Below, one piece after another: positions 40,206 through 55,518 of a stretch of 64,000 nucleotides of DNA. The position numbers and the translations under genes were made by a program. Below the pieces are notes generated by a model. The model did not search any database. It worked only from the letters and a program-made list of their open reading frames with translations, and was not told the origin of the DNA. Origin of the DNA: Atrichornis clamosus (Eukaryota; Chordata; Aves; Passeriformes; Menuridae). The stretch spans positions 39,928-103,927 of the forward strand of contig WBMZ01014174.1 of assembly GCA_013400975.1 (NCBI GenBank), written 5' to 3'. Position 1 is the first letter of the stretch; the number at the start of each line of letters is the position of its first letter.

Positions 40206-42189
40206 TCAGAAAACCCTATAAGGAAAAAAAAGTTATGTGCAAACTTCAGTTGAACTCCTTCCCCTCCTTTCTGCTATTTTGAAAAAAATTGTATGGTCTC
40301 CATCAGAAAGGATATGTCCCTATTGGTATTTGTGCTAGAGGCAGGAGTCCAAGAGCTGATCCAATCCAGCTCAAAATCCCCTGTGAGCACTGACAGCTCT
40401 TCAGCCTGGCTATGTGAAAGGCTGACAGCATCTGCAGCTGACAGCTACCGACAGAGCAACAGAGTTATTGGCCTGGCACACATCCATTTGCTTTCATTTC
40501 CCCTGACCCTGATGATAGGGGTGCAGGGGGCAAAGCAAGGGAGGATCAACCCAACACAAAGCTGGACTGATGGGGTTGTTCTTCAGAATGAGCTTGAAGC
40601 AATGTTCAAATCTGTATCCCAAACAGCAAAACAAAATTCCCCTTCACAGGGCGTGTGGGGGTTTTTAATTTTTTCCTCTTTCCTTCTCATAACCCATCGT
40701 CATGTGTTTCCAACTAACATCCCATGTCCCAGTTAAATTCACTATAATTGTTATCTATGTTGACTAGGTTTCCTTCCTTATGGAGGTGTTGTGAAGATTA
40801 CAGTCACAAGACAGCCTGCTACTTCAGCACAGATAACAAGGGGATATTTTGCTAGCAAAACAAGAAACTCTCTTCAGGGCATGTCTGGGAAAGAGATCAT
40901 TGTATAGGAAATATAAGGTGGTCACACATGGAACAGGAGGATTAAAGTTCAATATAAACGGTAGTTTCAATCATTACCACTGCCTCTACTGCTCAGTGAT
41001 GTGGCAGAGGTTTTCCCTCCTTCATGCAAAGAACAGTAGTCTTTCCTCATATATATATATGTGACTCTACACAAAACACAGACAATGGTAGTTTCTTTAA
41101 CAGGAGGGAAATAGTACAGTGGTGCTCTTCAAAAAGTATAAAGTTGTTACAGGTATTTAGTTAGATAATTCTGTGGATAAACTTCCTTTTAAAGATTTTC
41201 TCTTGTATTCTGTACACCCAAAATTTGTGTAAAGCAGTACAAATTTTTGGACACACAAAAACTGCCAGCTTTTCCCTTGGAGAAATGGGTTTTTAAAAAA
41301 AGGTTTCTGAAAAAAAAGTTTTAAAAGAAAGCAAAGTATCTTCCTCCAAAAAGTGCACTTAACTTTTTCTTGATGAAAACAGGAGTGATCTGAGAATGGA
41401 CATAATCTTCCCTCTTTGATCAACACAGCAAAGATGAAACACCAGAAATACTTACAATTCCTAAGGCAAGTTTTTTCTACATCTGCTTTAGGCTATTTTG
41501 GCTGTAGCATTTATATACTCTAATTATTTTGTGCATTAAATACCATAAATATCCCTGTTGATTTGTGATCTATTTGTGGGTTCCAACATACAGCTGTATT
41601 TCATTTGGTTGAGAGGACATTCTGCAAGTAGGACTTGTACACCAATGCATTTCAGGGACAATCATTATTATTTATGGATAAACCAGTGATGCTAACAGCT
41701 TTTCCCTATGTTATAGTTCAATTTTATGTCTGTGTATCTACACCCAAGCATACCTCTGTGGGAGAGAGGAAGAACATTTACTTATGATTTACTTTGAAAG
41801 CAAGAGAACAATCCTTTAGCTTCATGTGGCAGGAACTTTGCAGTCCATTTGCAACGCAAAAAATACCTTTGTAAGCAAAAAAATCCTATCAATTTCTTCA
41901 GAGATAACAGATCCTTCTCAAAGACAATACACTAGATTAACAGAAGTACTTTCTCTCTCCTTATGAGTAAGATCCCTCCCCCAGTTAGCTGAACCTGCTG
42001 TACATGTAGCACAACATGAAGTATTTTGGTGCATGTATTTGGGGTTCTATTGATAGCTGCCATCTGCAAAAGGTATTTTATGTGACTGGCATGCACATAA
42101 TACATTTGGTTTAGAACATCAGAAAGAGAAGAATTATTAGTACCAGAAAATAGGTTACATATCTCATAAAAAGACAACCATTCAAATTA

Positions 42190-42420
<231 letters not shown>

Positions 42421-42719
42421 TTAAGAGAGAGAACACAAGTGACAAAAACAGGATCTGACTTTATTAAAAACTTACTTGAGAGTAGCACTTAGAGACAAAA
42501 AAACCCACAAACAAAACTGAGAAATAAGTATTTTCAACATGCAAATAGAAACAGCAAACAAGGGCAGCAACAGCTCCAGTTAATCACTTTAGTTTCATCA
42601 TCCAGCTGCCTGCATCTACACCAAAATCTTGTTTCTTCCAAGAAAACTACATTTTGGCGAGATAGATATCATGATTATCATCTCTTCTTAAACAGAGACC
42701 AAAAACCCCACCACCTCCT

Positions 42720-42790
42720 TTCAAAAAAAAAGAAAAAAACCAACCAACCAAAACCAACCAACCAAAATAAAACAAAAAACAACCAAAAAA
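42720..42790 (+). repeat. A-rich tract with CCAA tandem units
   Basis: A runs followed by CCAACCAACCAAAA units repeated twice. It sits about 330 bp upstream of the 195-bp exon on the sense strand, where it reads as T-rich with TTGG units. Confidence 0.8.
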
Positions 42791-45700
42791 GCAAATGCTG
42801 CACAACCCAGGAATGCCCTCAGCTAAACGGGTCCAGGATTCAGCGAGGCAGGAGGGTTGGGGAGAAAAAAGGAGCAGCATCAGAAGTAGTTTCACATGTT
42901 AGGCACATATCTGAAGATCTACCAATGAAAGGAGCTGAAGTGAATGGATGCAGTTTTACATGAAGGCTGATTTTTCACTTGCTTCACTAAAGTGCAATAG
43001 AACCGTTGTGCCTTAACAACATTTTGTCTTCAACACTTTAAAAAAAATCAAATTGCTAAGACTTTCTACAACTTAAATATCCTCTGAGGATGAATAAATT
43101 AAACACGCCTCCTGGAAAAACTATTTTAAGGATATAGCTTTATTTTTTTTTGGTAAATAACAAGATCAAACAGGATTTTATTAAAACATTTTCTTATTCT
43201 ACTCTTAAAATATTTTGTATTAGAGCATTTAAAAAAGAAACTTGTATATTTCCAGCTGTGATTGTTGTTTTCACTTCAATCCTTTTGCCACTTAGGTACT
43301 TCAGCTCTGTGGTCTGTTACCAAGATTGACAAGGAGAGTCACCGGGATGCCATACTGAATTTTGAAGGTAAGAACCCAGTAAGTAGGCAATAAGTATGCA
43401 AGCAACACTTAACAAAGGTTAAGTCTATGTCACAAAGTGGTAACAGGCTACTTAAATGTTCAGAAAAGCAATGAAAGATAAAACTCTTATGGCCCTTGCT
43501 GCTAGTTCTGTGAGGTTGAAATCCTGGATGTGGGTGATGTTCTACTGGCTTAGCTTGTACTGCTCAGACCACTGTTCCAACATTCCTGTTGGAAGTCTCT
43601 GCCATAAACATTGCGTTGGCAGTGCTTTTGTTGCATAAGCAGACACTAAATATTTTAAAATTCAAAGCATAGATATAGAGTAAGGTGTGATAGCAACATG
43701 GGATAGAAATGAGAAATATACACAGACACCACATTACTTAAACTTTAATATAAATTGTCTGGAGGAAAAGAATAATTTATTCCATTTCCTTCTTCTAATC
43801 AGCTTGTGCCATATACGTGTTTTCTTCTGAATTTTTCAACATTCTTGCATGTTTTCAGTGGAATGCCCTATTTGCATATTTTTCCCTTAAAACATTTTTC
43901 AGACTGACTTGCCATTAGCACACCGCTGAAAGTAATTCTGTTGCTCCCCTTACTAGAAAGTCTGCCAAGAATCCCAAAGACATATTTTATCTATAACTAC
44001 AGCAATTACCCAGAAAGTTGATATTACTATTACAGAATTAAATTCTTCATGGTCTGCATTTTCAAAATGCTCTTTTAGCTCTGCACCCTTGAGACTGATT
44101 CAGAATAGCTGAACTGCTCCCACCAAGGTCTAGTATCCTTCGGAGTGGCCTGAAAAACAGCCTGTTGTGATTATGTCCAAATTTCAATGCATACTTGGTT
44201 CAATCAGCATTCAGAGGAAAAAATATAGAAAAATTGAGGAGAACATTTCAGACATTCAACAGCACATCAACGAACCAGGCTTGCTACAGAATAAAGAATT
44301 ACACCCTGTTCTAAAAGTACTACAATTCTTTTGCCTACTTACAAATTAGCAGTGCTTTTTGAACAATAGATTTTCTTCTTAATCCTGCTTCCTGTGAGCT
44401 GAAAGGTTTTTCCCATTGCATTTAGTAGCAGTATAACGCAGATATTAACATGTTTTCAAACTGTTATGGTAATCTTCTGGTGAGGTGGGCTTAATTCAAC
44501 CTCCTTCATACTCTATCAATAGTTCTGCATCTGCAAGTGCAGTTTAACACTAAATGGAAGTTTAGTATTAGTTTATGATGCTCATTTTAAACAGAGGTTT
44601 ATTTGCAAACTACTAATGTAATTACGATTGTAACACTGTTGTACTAAACAGCAAGCATATATATAGCCAGGGAAACTTCTTGACTAGAACAAATAACCAA
44701 CATAATTTGACCAAAAACAGTTAAGTGGCAATAAATAACTTGAAGCCATCTGAGTAACAAGATCATAACTCAACATCCCCTCAGAAAACGTCAAGAGATA
44801 AAACTCTATCAGGGAATAACTGCCACTGTTCCTCTAACATTTCAAGAAGATGATTTCAACAGGTAGCTAAAATATCTTCATTATAAAAACAAAACCAGTC
44901 TCAAAACTCAGAAACTATGGCCATCAGACATGAATATACTTGTTAAAGTACATCTCTTAAAAACCTCTAGTTTCAAGCAAACAGCTACTTTTCTGTATGC
45001 AATTTTACTACACTATTTCCAAATTATCAGATATCAATATTGAAACACAAAATACTACCACACTTTAAGGTTCTCAAATCTAGTTTAAAACCAGTAAATC
45101 AGAAGATTTGTAAAAAGATGCAACAACATCATAATTTTTAATGTTTCTATTAAGTTGGTGTTTAAAAAACTAGAATAGCAACTTGGCTTAGGCTAAAATT
45201 TCCATTGCTCTTGAAAGTTTTTGTATGTATTAATTTATTCAAGTCTTAATTGAGAAGCAACAGGTTTTTATTGTGTGCTTTATTTAAATATTAAAATCGA
45301 CTAATTAGTAGCTGTTATACCAATAGTTATCTTAGTTGCCAGTGCTGTATTATATCCAGGAAAGGTCAGACAGATAACTTCTGTATCTTAAGCAACTGAA
45401 TCCCATGTCATCTACACACTCAGCCCTCCACCATATTCTGCTGCACTGGAGAGACAGGTAAAATAATTGATCAAAACAAAGACTGTGAATTCAAGGAACT
45501 GATGTCACTGAGAAGGAGGTGCAACACACCTCCTGCCTGTATCTTGGGTTAGCAGCAAACAGCTACACCCTTTACTACTCAAAGCTGCAAACAGATCTGT
45601 ATCACCGGCTTCAAAAAAACTTGCATTAATACAACCTGAAGCTCACAGAGGCTGGAAAAGCAACAAGGTCAGAATGGAAATGCAGCAATCAATATATTAA

Positions 45701-48546
45701 TAGGAAGCAATAAAACATCAGATTACCAAGGCCCATGAGCACTCTTGCATCAAGGAGGCTCAGTGCCCTCCGAAGTGGGCACCTAGAGGTGCCTACACCT
45801 AGAGGCATCATGAATGACTCACCCCAAACTGCACTTGTTCAAACCCTATTCTTAATCAGCTGCCATCCCTTCACCCCACTAACAGTGCTGCACCTCTCTG
45901 GGTTCCTTGAAATCAAAGCAGCAATGTGCATCAAGGCCACGTACATTTCTCCTACATACTCTGAAAATGGACTCATCCCCACTCCCTGTCCAGCTCACCT
46001 AGACAGCAATGCTACTTTTCCTTCGAAGAAGTATAAGGCATCAAGCCTGTTCACAGACAGGTCTATGTTCAAGTTCAAAGAAAACTCATGATTAAACTTT
46101 CAGTCCTGCAAGCCGCTATTTACAGGTGATGTATTCAGTGTAAGAGAACACCCAGAACTCTCATGATCATGGTAGTGAAGGAGTGGGGTTTTCTCTCCCT
46201 TCTTCATTAATAAAAAAACCCCAACCGCCCAAAACAAGCCAAACCAATCCAAAACCATTGAGAAGCACTGAACCATTACTCAGGACTTCAAGAAACCCTC
46301 CATTAATGAATTACTCCAATAGTCCAATCCTGTTTGACAAAAGACTGAGAAATTAATTTACAATGCCAGCGATGCATCACAGCAGAAGGTATAGAGAAGA
46401 CTATACGATTCTAAAATAGCTGTGAGAGGCACCAAACTTGAGGGGGAAAAAAAAGTTACTTTTTTTTTTTGAACAGAAACTGATTAACTGTAAGAACAAA
46501 AGCACACAGTAAGAACAGTCTTCTCTGTCTTCTGAAGTCTCCAAGACTGAAACCTAAAAGCAAGTGGAAGGCCCCTTCTTCCGCATCTCTGTGGACCTTT
46601 TAGAAGCAGCCTGTGGTCAGGTTCCAGCAGGAGTATCATGTGAGCCTCCAGCCAGGTGAACTGGACTGGGGCAACAGTGATAGCCTAGAACTGTGCAGAT
46701 GAAAATACACATTTCTACATGTGGTATTTTCTTTCTTCCCACAAGAGGGGCAATAGAAAGAACCCATGAAAAGTGCAGTCCTACCTAATTGGATCAAAAA
46801 GTCAATCTCCATTCTTAACACTTAAAAAAACCTCACTCTACTAGCTAAATGTTTCCACATTATTCAGATATGTTCCTCAGTAGTATAGGGAAACACTTCT
46901 TTCCTAGGAAAATGTTCTTCTTTGACAAAGTCTTACTTTCCTCAGGAAGATATAAATACTGTAATCAGACAAGTGCAACATCAGAGAAATATACTAAATA
47001 ATCCCTAATTGCTGTTCAGAGTTTTTATAGGCTGTCAAGAAAATAAATACAACAGACACGTTTGAATGACACTGCTAATCTGACAGTTTCAGTCAATAAA
47101 GTAAACCAATATATTGGCAGCATTTGTCATTTCAAGAAACTGAAGACATTAAAACTACTGAAATTAATGGATCACACGCATTTGCATATACATTAATAAA
47201 TCCTTAACAGTTTTGACTTGTGCCCCTTGTGAAAGCCCTTGTGCCCCTTATAACCTGTCATCCTACCTTGCTGCAGCCTTAAGAAGCCATACAAAGTCAT
47301 GGTACTCTCTGAATACCTCTAATAGCAAGAGTATACAGCACTGCCCTCCTCTCCAGGTTTTAAAAGCTTGTTGGAAACATGAAATATGCAACTGATCATC
47401 TCAATATTAAAAAACCCCATCAGATTTGACCAGATAAACCATTCAGGCCTCATTCAGAAATCCTCCATCACTAAATACATTCATCAGGAGTTCTGTTAAG
47501 CAATTTCCTTGTCTATGATGGAGGAACATCACTAATGAGACAGGAACTGAAGATGAAGCTCAAGGACCATTCTATTACCACTTCTCAGTTACATGTTTAC
47601 AACATTTAATTTAACTTAATTGCAACCCCACACCTTTCCACACACAGTAGATCACTGCCTACTTGTGCCTTTAAGTATCAAAATCAGACTCTGAACACCC
47701 TATAACACGCCACACTTAGGAGATGTACCTTTCTAACAAGGAAGATTGAAGATCCACAACTGGCTGCATCATTTTTTAATTTTAAATAAAATGACAACAT
47801 TGCTTAGATTACAAGTTTAAAAAAAATGAAATAACAAAACCAACTCCAGAAAATGGTAAAATTGCAATAGACCCATCAATGAGATAGGGGACTGCAGACA
47901 TAGAAACTAGAAGAGAATCATAAGAATTTTGTGGCTTTGATATGTTGCGTGCTTTTCAGAGGGAAAGAACTTTTTGATTGAAATAGCACATCAGGGTTGA
48001 AAACCCTTTTTGATGTAAGTTTCTCTGAGATGCTTGTCCTGAAATGTTACTGTCCTTATTAAATAAATAAATATATACAGTAGATCAGGTCATAGTTTCA
48101 CTGTAATTCTGAAAAAGCAACATGTGAGAAAGGGCACAGGAGTAAGTAGCAGGATTTTTACCCTGAACTCGTATGTAGTGCAACCTGTTTTACAGACACT
48201 AACCTGTTTTAATTTACATAGTAAAGAACTTGATGTGAACACAAGAGCAGAATTAGAAGTGAACAGGTGGAGAAGGAGAGTCAAACATTCACAACTCGAG
48301 TTTTGATATTGACTTTGTTTTGTGCCAGAAAATTATGCAAAAACATCTCCAAAATGCCTTCCTGAATGTATGCATCTCCTACTCAAAACATTGGAAAAGG
48401 AAAGTATGATCTACCACAAATACGACTATAAATAAAACTAATAAAACTCAGATAATGGGAATGTAACAGCACTATGTGATGAAAATAACTGTACCAAAGA
48501 GAAGAAAACACTTCTAACCCAAGTACTGAAAGGGAATACAAATTGT

Positions 48547-48589
48547 TAAGACACGACAGATGGTTAAATTAACCAGTAAGACATGACAG
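48547..48589. repeat. Short direct repeats flanking a palindrome
   Basis: TAAGACACGACAG (48547..48559) and TAAGACATGACAG (48577..48589) match at 12 of 13 bases and flank the palindrome GGTTAAATTAACC (48562..48574). Confidence 0.7.
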
Positions 48590-51500
48590 GCCATATGGCA
48601 GTACCAGCTAATGCACACCTTGGTACGTTAGCTCGTGCCTCTAGCACACCAAAGATCTGCAGTCACTAGAACCAGAACACAGTCTGTCGTGAATGCTTTT
48701 TAACTGGGTTCAGGTTTTCTTAAACACAGAATTCTCACCTGTTTAGATTTTACATACATATAAACACAAATGTATCAGTTTTTTCTTTCCCCAAATATTG
48801 GAATTAAAGATTAACTAATGAGAATTCAGAATTAAAACTTATTTCTGTCTTTATGCTCTTTTGCCATTCTCACTACACCATTCTCCCTGTGACTTGAGAC
48901 TATTTGTACAAATAAGGAAGGAAATAATGCCATCACTGAACTGACTAATTACATACGACACCTTTCAACTGACATCAAACTCTGGATGTCTGAAAAAACC
49001 CCATGGATATGCAACTTTGGCATCCTCGGCCCACACTAGGAGACCACCACCAAACAAGTATGTGCCCCAACATTCAAGCCCCCAGAACTGAAAGAACAGA
49101 CTTGCCTCCCCTGTCAGTAACTTAGACTGCTTTTCCTCTGGTTTTCTACTTAAAAGATTAAAGTGCAATGCGATGCATGGTCTGGAGTGCTTCTTGCAAA
49201 CTATCACTGCACTGTCAAACCTATTAGCAGTGTCACCGTCAGGATACTGTCACGTTCAGCTCATACTGTGGAATTTCCCAGACATAATTTGTCTATTAAC
49301 CAGATTAAGCATCTTAGGAAAGTCTCCTCAAAACAGATTGGCTTTGGCTGCTTAAGGGACACCACAAAACCAACGTCTCAACTAGGGCCAGCACTTTTCA
49401 GTGCTAAAGATAAAGAACGGAAGGAGAAAAAAAGGATTACACTTTTTAAAGTGTAATAAACAAGCCTTAAATAAACTTTAAAAATCATTTGATAAAGCTG
49501 ACTATGTCTGATAAGAAGTATCTGGGTAAATTTTATCCCATTTAAACTAATTTTTAACCAAATATTGACATCCATTACATTCCTAAGCATATTTAAAAGA
49601 AAACTAAATCTAAAAATATTTTCTTAGTTGTCTGTGTTTCATGTCATGATTTTAGACATGAAATATGACCTTACTGCAAAGTATTGTATCAGTTAGTAGA
49701 AGTCTAAAAATCTAGGGAAAACAGGGCAAATACACACCATAAATTTGTACCTCCTCCCAAGCATTTTCTTCTTTCTGCTACAACCCTCATTCTGTTGAAA
49801 AGCATTCACCTGCTTAAAACATTTTATCAAAAATAAATTGCTAGTGGAAGAAGAAAAGTTTGACTGGGAGCAAAGAGATAAGAGGCAAAGATAGCCAGGA
49901 AGAAACAGTAGATTAAATGTGACAGACAAGTTCAGGGAGATAATTCCTATTTCATTTCTGATCTAGGGAACTGTCACTGAAGAAAGAATGAAAAACAAAA
50001 ACTCCCCCAAACCAACCACCACCACACACCAACAACTTGCCTTCAGCAAGGAAGGAAGTGATAAATTTTTTTTTAAACCACTAACTGAATGATCACATCG
50101 GGTGTTGATTTGTGTTTGGTTAGTTTTTTTTCACTCCCATCTCTTAAGCTCTGCCTCTTTCACGCCCCTCAACCCTGCCAATTTTACAAAAAGAAAGGTA
50201 AAAGAAGTCCTGTGCACGAATGGGAATAGATACTGCTATCTGGCAATACAAATCGCTGTTCCCAACTTTCCTGCTCACCAACCACTTTGACTGAGGGCTG
50301 AGTGCCTCAGCAATAGGATGATGTTACTAAGCAACACTGCCAAGCAGCCCTGCATAAGCTGTTTGGATAGTTCACCACAGCTTCACGACAACTGAAAACA
50401 ATTATCAGGTCTTTCTAGCAGAAGAGATCTTTGAAGTTTTGCTAAACATCTTAATGTCAGAAATGATAAAAATTTGTTATATCCAATTTTGAACTGTGAA
50501 AGCCTGTGTTGCACCATGGGGTCTATGCTAATGCAGGTGCTGCAGCAATACATTCAGCTCAGCAAGCAAAGGAACAAGATACTAGTGTAGTTGGTGAGAC
50601 ATGCTGCAAAAGCCAATACCCAGAAAAACACCCCTCTACAGGATAGTCTGTGAAACCCTACCATGGATGCTTCACTGACAAAGACTGCAAATCAAAGGGA
50701 AGTAACAGTGCATCCTTAATTCCCCAAAGCTAGGTCTTCCTTCCTTGCTTAGACACAAGGCCTTACCTAAGCAAACCTGGGGACCCAATTTCTGCTGGTT
50801 AAGCAACAGTGTAGGCTAAACATCCAAAACCCCATAGGTCTTTGTAGGGCTGGAAATCACTTCCAGCAGCATGAGAGATTTGATAAAAAGCACTGCTGCC
50901 TCCAGCAAAAAAAATCAGGCACTATTGCACTAATGCCTGCTGGTGAAAACTTAACTTTCTGATCGTGTTTAACATTGTGGAAAAGCACAGCATCTAAAAA
51001 AACCAAGCAACTCTCAACCCTTCCCCCAGACTGAGCATCAGCTCAGCCAACCTTAAATGGAGGAGGTTCTCACAGCAGCTCTGGTGCAGGGGGAAGGGGA
51101 AAACCTTTCCACATCAAATCCTCCCTGCACAGAGAACAGAAAGAATATCTACAGCGTAAACCCAACTAAAAGTGGAAATCTCAAATTTGCACACAGAATT
51201 TGTTAAGGAAGGTGTTTTGTGGAACAGTGGTTCCCAAAGGGAAAAACAATTACTGTGCAAAACTATGGGAAAGGTAACACCAGAAAACAAAACTCAGTTG
51301 GGTAACAAGTGTCAAGTCTGCCCAACAGCAGTATTCCTCAACTGGCTTTTGCTTGGCAACGTGTATTTTTAATCTAGTTGTACTGTCTTTCCAAGCAGCT
51401 CACAGTTCCAAGAGGTGATTTTCCTAACAGGAAAAGGCAAATATAATTCCAATGAATCCTGACCACACATGCACCTTTGTAAAAGTATTAACTTATGAAT

Positions 51501-53681
51501 ATTGTTCACACTTCTTTTGCAAACCTATGTTCCAGTTTCTAATAGACACAGCTGAAATCTAAGACATCACATCTGGGATTTGCTCACAGAAAAGTGTCGG
51601 CAACTTATCTTTTGTAATTCTTTTTACAACAAGATCACGCATTGTAAGACATGTGAAGAATATTAACTTCTGGAAATTTTATCTGTAACACTTTGTATTC
51701 AAACTTGCCTTTCACTATGAGAACAGAGAAAAGCATCAGCCAGTATTTGTTCTTTTACGTAAAGTCATCTTTCATAGAATATTAAACACTTTCTCCTTCC
51801 AGAGGCTTTCTCCTCCTCAGTGAACACTTGCTTGTAGTCCCCAGATTCTAGACATCACCAAGACTGAGGTATAAGTCTGTGACATTCCAAGATGAAAGAA
51901 TGGAGTTCATTATCTCCATGTTTTTGTCAATGCCACATTCAAGAAAGGGAAGATATCTCTGGGTACTTTGTATCACACTATATTACTCACCACCTTTTCA
52001 TTATCCATTTGAGACTCATCGCATTTAAAATACTACAGTTAAAACATGGAGCTTGTATTAAATGTATACATAATCAATTTGAATACAATCTAACTAAATA
52101 ATTTAGTTATGTCTGTAACGAAGTTTAGACCCCCAATTATACACCTTTACAATTATGCTCAATAGATTATTGTACCTTTATTCAAACTGGTTTTAGGTTG
52201 TTTCCATTACATACACATCGAGACCTCTGTTAGAACACTTAAAATACTCTCCTATTATTAAAATCATAATTTAAAGCAATTCTAATAGGTTTGCTCTAAA
52301 TAAAAGAAATGCTGAATGCAGAGAGAAAGAAAAGTAATACTGTTAACACCATGATATGAGTAGCTTAAGGACTTAAGCAAAGTTTATGCTGGAATAATCA
52401 TAGTATTCCATAAAATAAAAGTTTTCTCTTTTAATTCATTATGCTTACTAATACAGCAATCACTCAATAGCATGCATTTAGTATTCAACTTCTAAAGACT
52501 CAGAAAAATATCTTACGTAAATCCTTCCACAATAAGCAGCAAGCAAAGGAGGAAATTGATGGCCACAGATTTTTTTTAGCAGGAACTTATTTAAATATTT
52601 TAAAAAGAGAGAAAGCAGAGAAGAAAATAAATAAAATCAGCAAAACAAACTTTGCAGTTAATTTCACAAACTCAGATTATTGCTGAAAAGCGTGGTCAGA
52701 GAAGGACCATAAACTAAAGAAGTCCTGTCACTTGAGCAGAGTCCATGCTAAAGTGAAATGGCCATGACAAATGCTGCAGGAGACAAATGGTGAAAGAAGG
52801 TCACTGGCAAAAGGAAAGCAGATCTAAGAAAAGAAACATAAGAAATGTGTTCACAACAGTTTGCAATAAACCACCAGAAGTGTTCAACTTCAAGACTGGC
52901 TTTAACAGTAATTTCAATGAGAAGAATGAGATGCATGTTAGTCCAAAGGTGACAAGCACTTGAGGCATTCTGAACTGTCATGCAATTAGTTCCTAGTTAC
53001 TCATAAATGCAAATTGACACCACTTGCACATCAAATGGATGCCATGCCAATGAAGCCAACACTTCCATGGCCATATGGCTGGCTGAAGACATGTGCATCA
53101 AGTTTTGCCTGACTTTACAAAAGTAGTCCGAAATCTACTGCAGACTGAAAAAAGCAGTGACGTGCAATCTGTCACAACATTGATAGACTTCAGAGAAAAG
53201 AGTTTTCCAGCTAAGACAGTTAATTCTTGAATTCCTGGATTCACAAGACAGGATCTTAAGCAGGGCAGAACACAAACTAGATCACTCTGGAGGAGACTGC
53301 TCAATTACGTTCAGAATTAGCCTCAGATTCTTGCCAAAGGCCACTCAAGATGCAACACAGACATGAGCTAGGATGACATGAGCTAGACAGGAACTACAAC
53401 TTCAGATAAAAAGGAATGCAAAATTTTGATGAATAAACCTTGAAAACTTTGAAGTTTCATCAGAGACCAGACAAAGTGTAATCATGGCTGGGGAGTCACT
53501 GTATTCAATAGTGCTACGAGGTTCAAATCTTTTGAGAGAAAATGGAGGAGCACTACCTCACAAAGGTCCTCCAGTCAAACATGTCACCGTTGTTTAGACA
53601 AAAACCTAAAAGCAAAGCCTTCTGGTGAAAACAAACCACTCAGAAGATACCTTTAGCTCTCACTCCCTCCTTGCTCAGATC

Positions 53682-53776
53682 AATCACAGAAATACAGAAA
53701 GGCTTGGGTTGGAAGAAACATTAAGGATCACCTAGTTCTAGCCCCGCTCCCCCCACCATGGGAAGAGATGCACTAC
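53682..53776 (-). mobile_element. CR1 LINE, short 3' fragment
   Basis: The reverse complement of a CR1 3' end is seen on the plus strand: ATCACAGAAATACAGAAAGG, then CTTGGGTTGGAAGAAACATT, AAGGATCACCTAGTTCTAGC and CACCATGGGAAGAGATGCAC. It is diverged and under 100 bp long. Orientation is the same as CTNND2. The right edge is uncertain. Confidence 0.85.
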
Positions 53777-55434
53777 CCTAAGAGCTGTCAGGGAGACAAC
53801 TAATCTTGTCTTTTCTCAAAGAATGGCAAATCTTTCATCAAATTATTTATTCTTACAGGGTTCAGCAGTCCTACCGAATAACCTGCATTTACTAAGAGCA
53901 GCTGTGCAATCGAGCAGCCTTTTCCCTGTTAAGGAATGGAGGAAACACACTAAGTCAGGTCTATGTACAACAAGCTTCTTCCTTTCTTGATCATCCATGC
54001 AATAAAGTTCAGAGGAGAAGAAGGCTAGAAAGAGTCTCTCTTGCCTACAGAGGGTCACAGCTGTGTACAGTTCACGAGATCAAGTCCTAACTCTATATAA
54101 CACTTCCAATTTTGCTCACCATGTGATTAGGCCTTGAAATATTCTATTATGTTCCAAATGTAGGTGGCTGAGATATGCTGTACTCAACCACGTCACCCAG
54201 GTATTTTCCCACTCTTCTTTTCAGCCAAAGATGCTGAACATGTAACAAGTTATTAAGTGTATTATTACCTTGGCTCCAATTCTGTCCTTTCCCTCCCATC
54301 TGCAAAACTCTTTCTACACAGGACTTGTCCTCCTCACTTCAGAAAATGCCTCCTAATATTCCACTATCAAGGTGTTTCCTTGGCTTATTTCAGGGGTTTG
54401 TGCCAAGATAATAAAATGAAAAAGTACTTTTCAAGTGGCCAAGAGTTCTCCTTGTGCAACTTTATAAGGAGCACCCTTCTTTTCCATTACTTCAATCTTC
54501 AAAATGACAAACTGACAATGTTCCTTTACCTAGGTCCCTGCCCAACTACACTCTAGCAAGAATATCCATCTTCTCTAGCTTAAATAAACATTTCCCAAGT
54601 GGCACTACAGAAAATGCATGCTCAGAGCCCTGACAGGAAGTAGAAAGATATCAAACATAATCTAAGAAAAGGTCAGTAAGCAGGTCATTCCAGTACAATC
54701 TGTTTTTGGAGAACTCATGTTGCAAATTATTCCATTAACCATTTACTATCTTCATGTCTTATATTATCCTTTCTATCAGTTTTTGTTGCAACGTCCAAAA
54801 AGCACTGTGATTAGCTGGTCTGCAATTTTTCTTTCACTCAGTGCTCCCTTTCTTCAGGGTATATTAGCCCCAGACACACAAAGGGCTGTCATCTTGTCTT
54901 CCCTCCACCTTCTTTTCCCCCACAAATATCTAAGAGTCCAACACACTCTCCTTTACAGACTATGCTGCCAGGACTTTGAAGAGCTCACAACACCTTTTGG
55001 TGAGCCAATGTAAACATGAGTGCATTCCTGCTGAATCAGGATGCTCAGGGAAGTTGCGGGTGGTGGCAAGACCCCATGGAGAGGTGTCATTTCTGCTCTC
55101 CAGTGACAGGAAATCTGCCCTAGTATCAGAGGGTCACAGCTCCTTCTCCACCCTTGCTTTCCTCCCAGGCAACACTCTTCTAACCCAGGGACAGCTTTAG
55201 TCCTATGATTAAAAGCTTTTACTGCCTGAGAGTAGCACAGCTAGCTAGCTGATAAAAGGGATGGTTTGCACCTGGATTGGACAGAGAGGATAAGGGGCCA
55301 TAAGGCAAGATATAGACACACACTATGGAGGAAGTAAATATAGAAAAGCATATGCAAAAATTTCCTCAATAAAGGGAGGAGTGCCTGAGATTTCAAACCA
55401 CTTGTATTCAAACTAATACGGGACTTTTCTATTA

Positions 55435-55518
55435 TAGAATCATACAATGGTTTGGGTTGGAAGGGACCTTAAAGATCATCTAGTTTCAGACCCCTGCCAT
55501 GAGCAGGGACACTATTCT
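55435..55518 (-). mobile_element. CR1 LINE, short 3' fragment
   Basis: The plus strand shows the reversed CR1 end: TAGAATCATACAATGGTTTG, GGTTGGAAGGGACCTTAAAG, ATCATCTAGTTTCAGACCCC and TGCCATGAGCAGGGACAC. It is close to the usual CR1 3' terminus and only about 84 bp long. Orientation is the same as CTNND2. Confidence 0.88.

Noticed and set aside
40293..40736. 147-codon plus-strand open frame, the longest outside exons and CR1
   Set aside because: No recognisable domain, no family resemblance, no splice or promoter context; a frame of this length is plausible by chance in 64 kb.
45512..45531. Small hairpin AGGAGGTG / CACCTCCT
   Set aside because: An eight-pair stem with a 5-nt loop is common by chance; no terminator role makes sense in a vertebrate intron.
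45735..46091. 118-codon plus-strand open frame
   Set aside because: No known motif or repeat pattern; composition follows the local DNA. Treated as a chance frame.
53360..53386. GACATGAGCTAG direct repeat with 15-bp period
   Set aside because: Only two units; ordinary local duplication.
55238..55251. 14-bp palindrome CAGCTAGCTAGCTG
   Set aside because: It is a short AGCT-type tandem, expected occasionally by chance.
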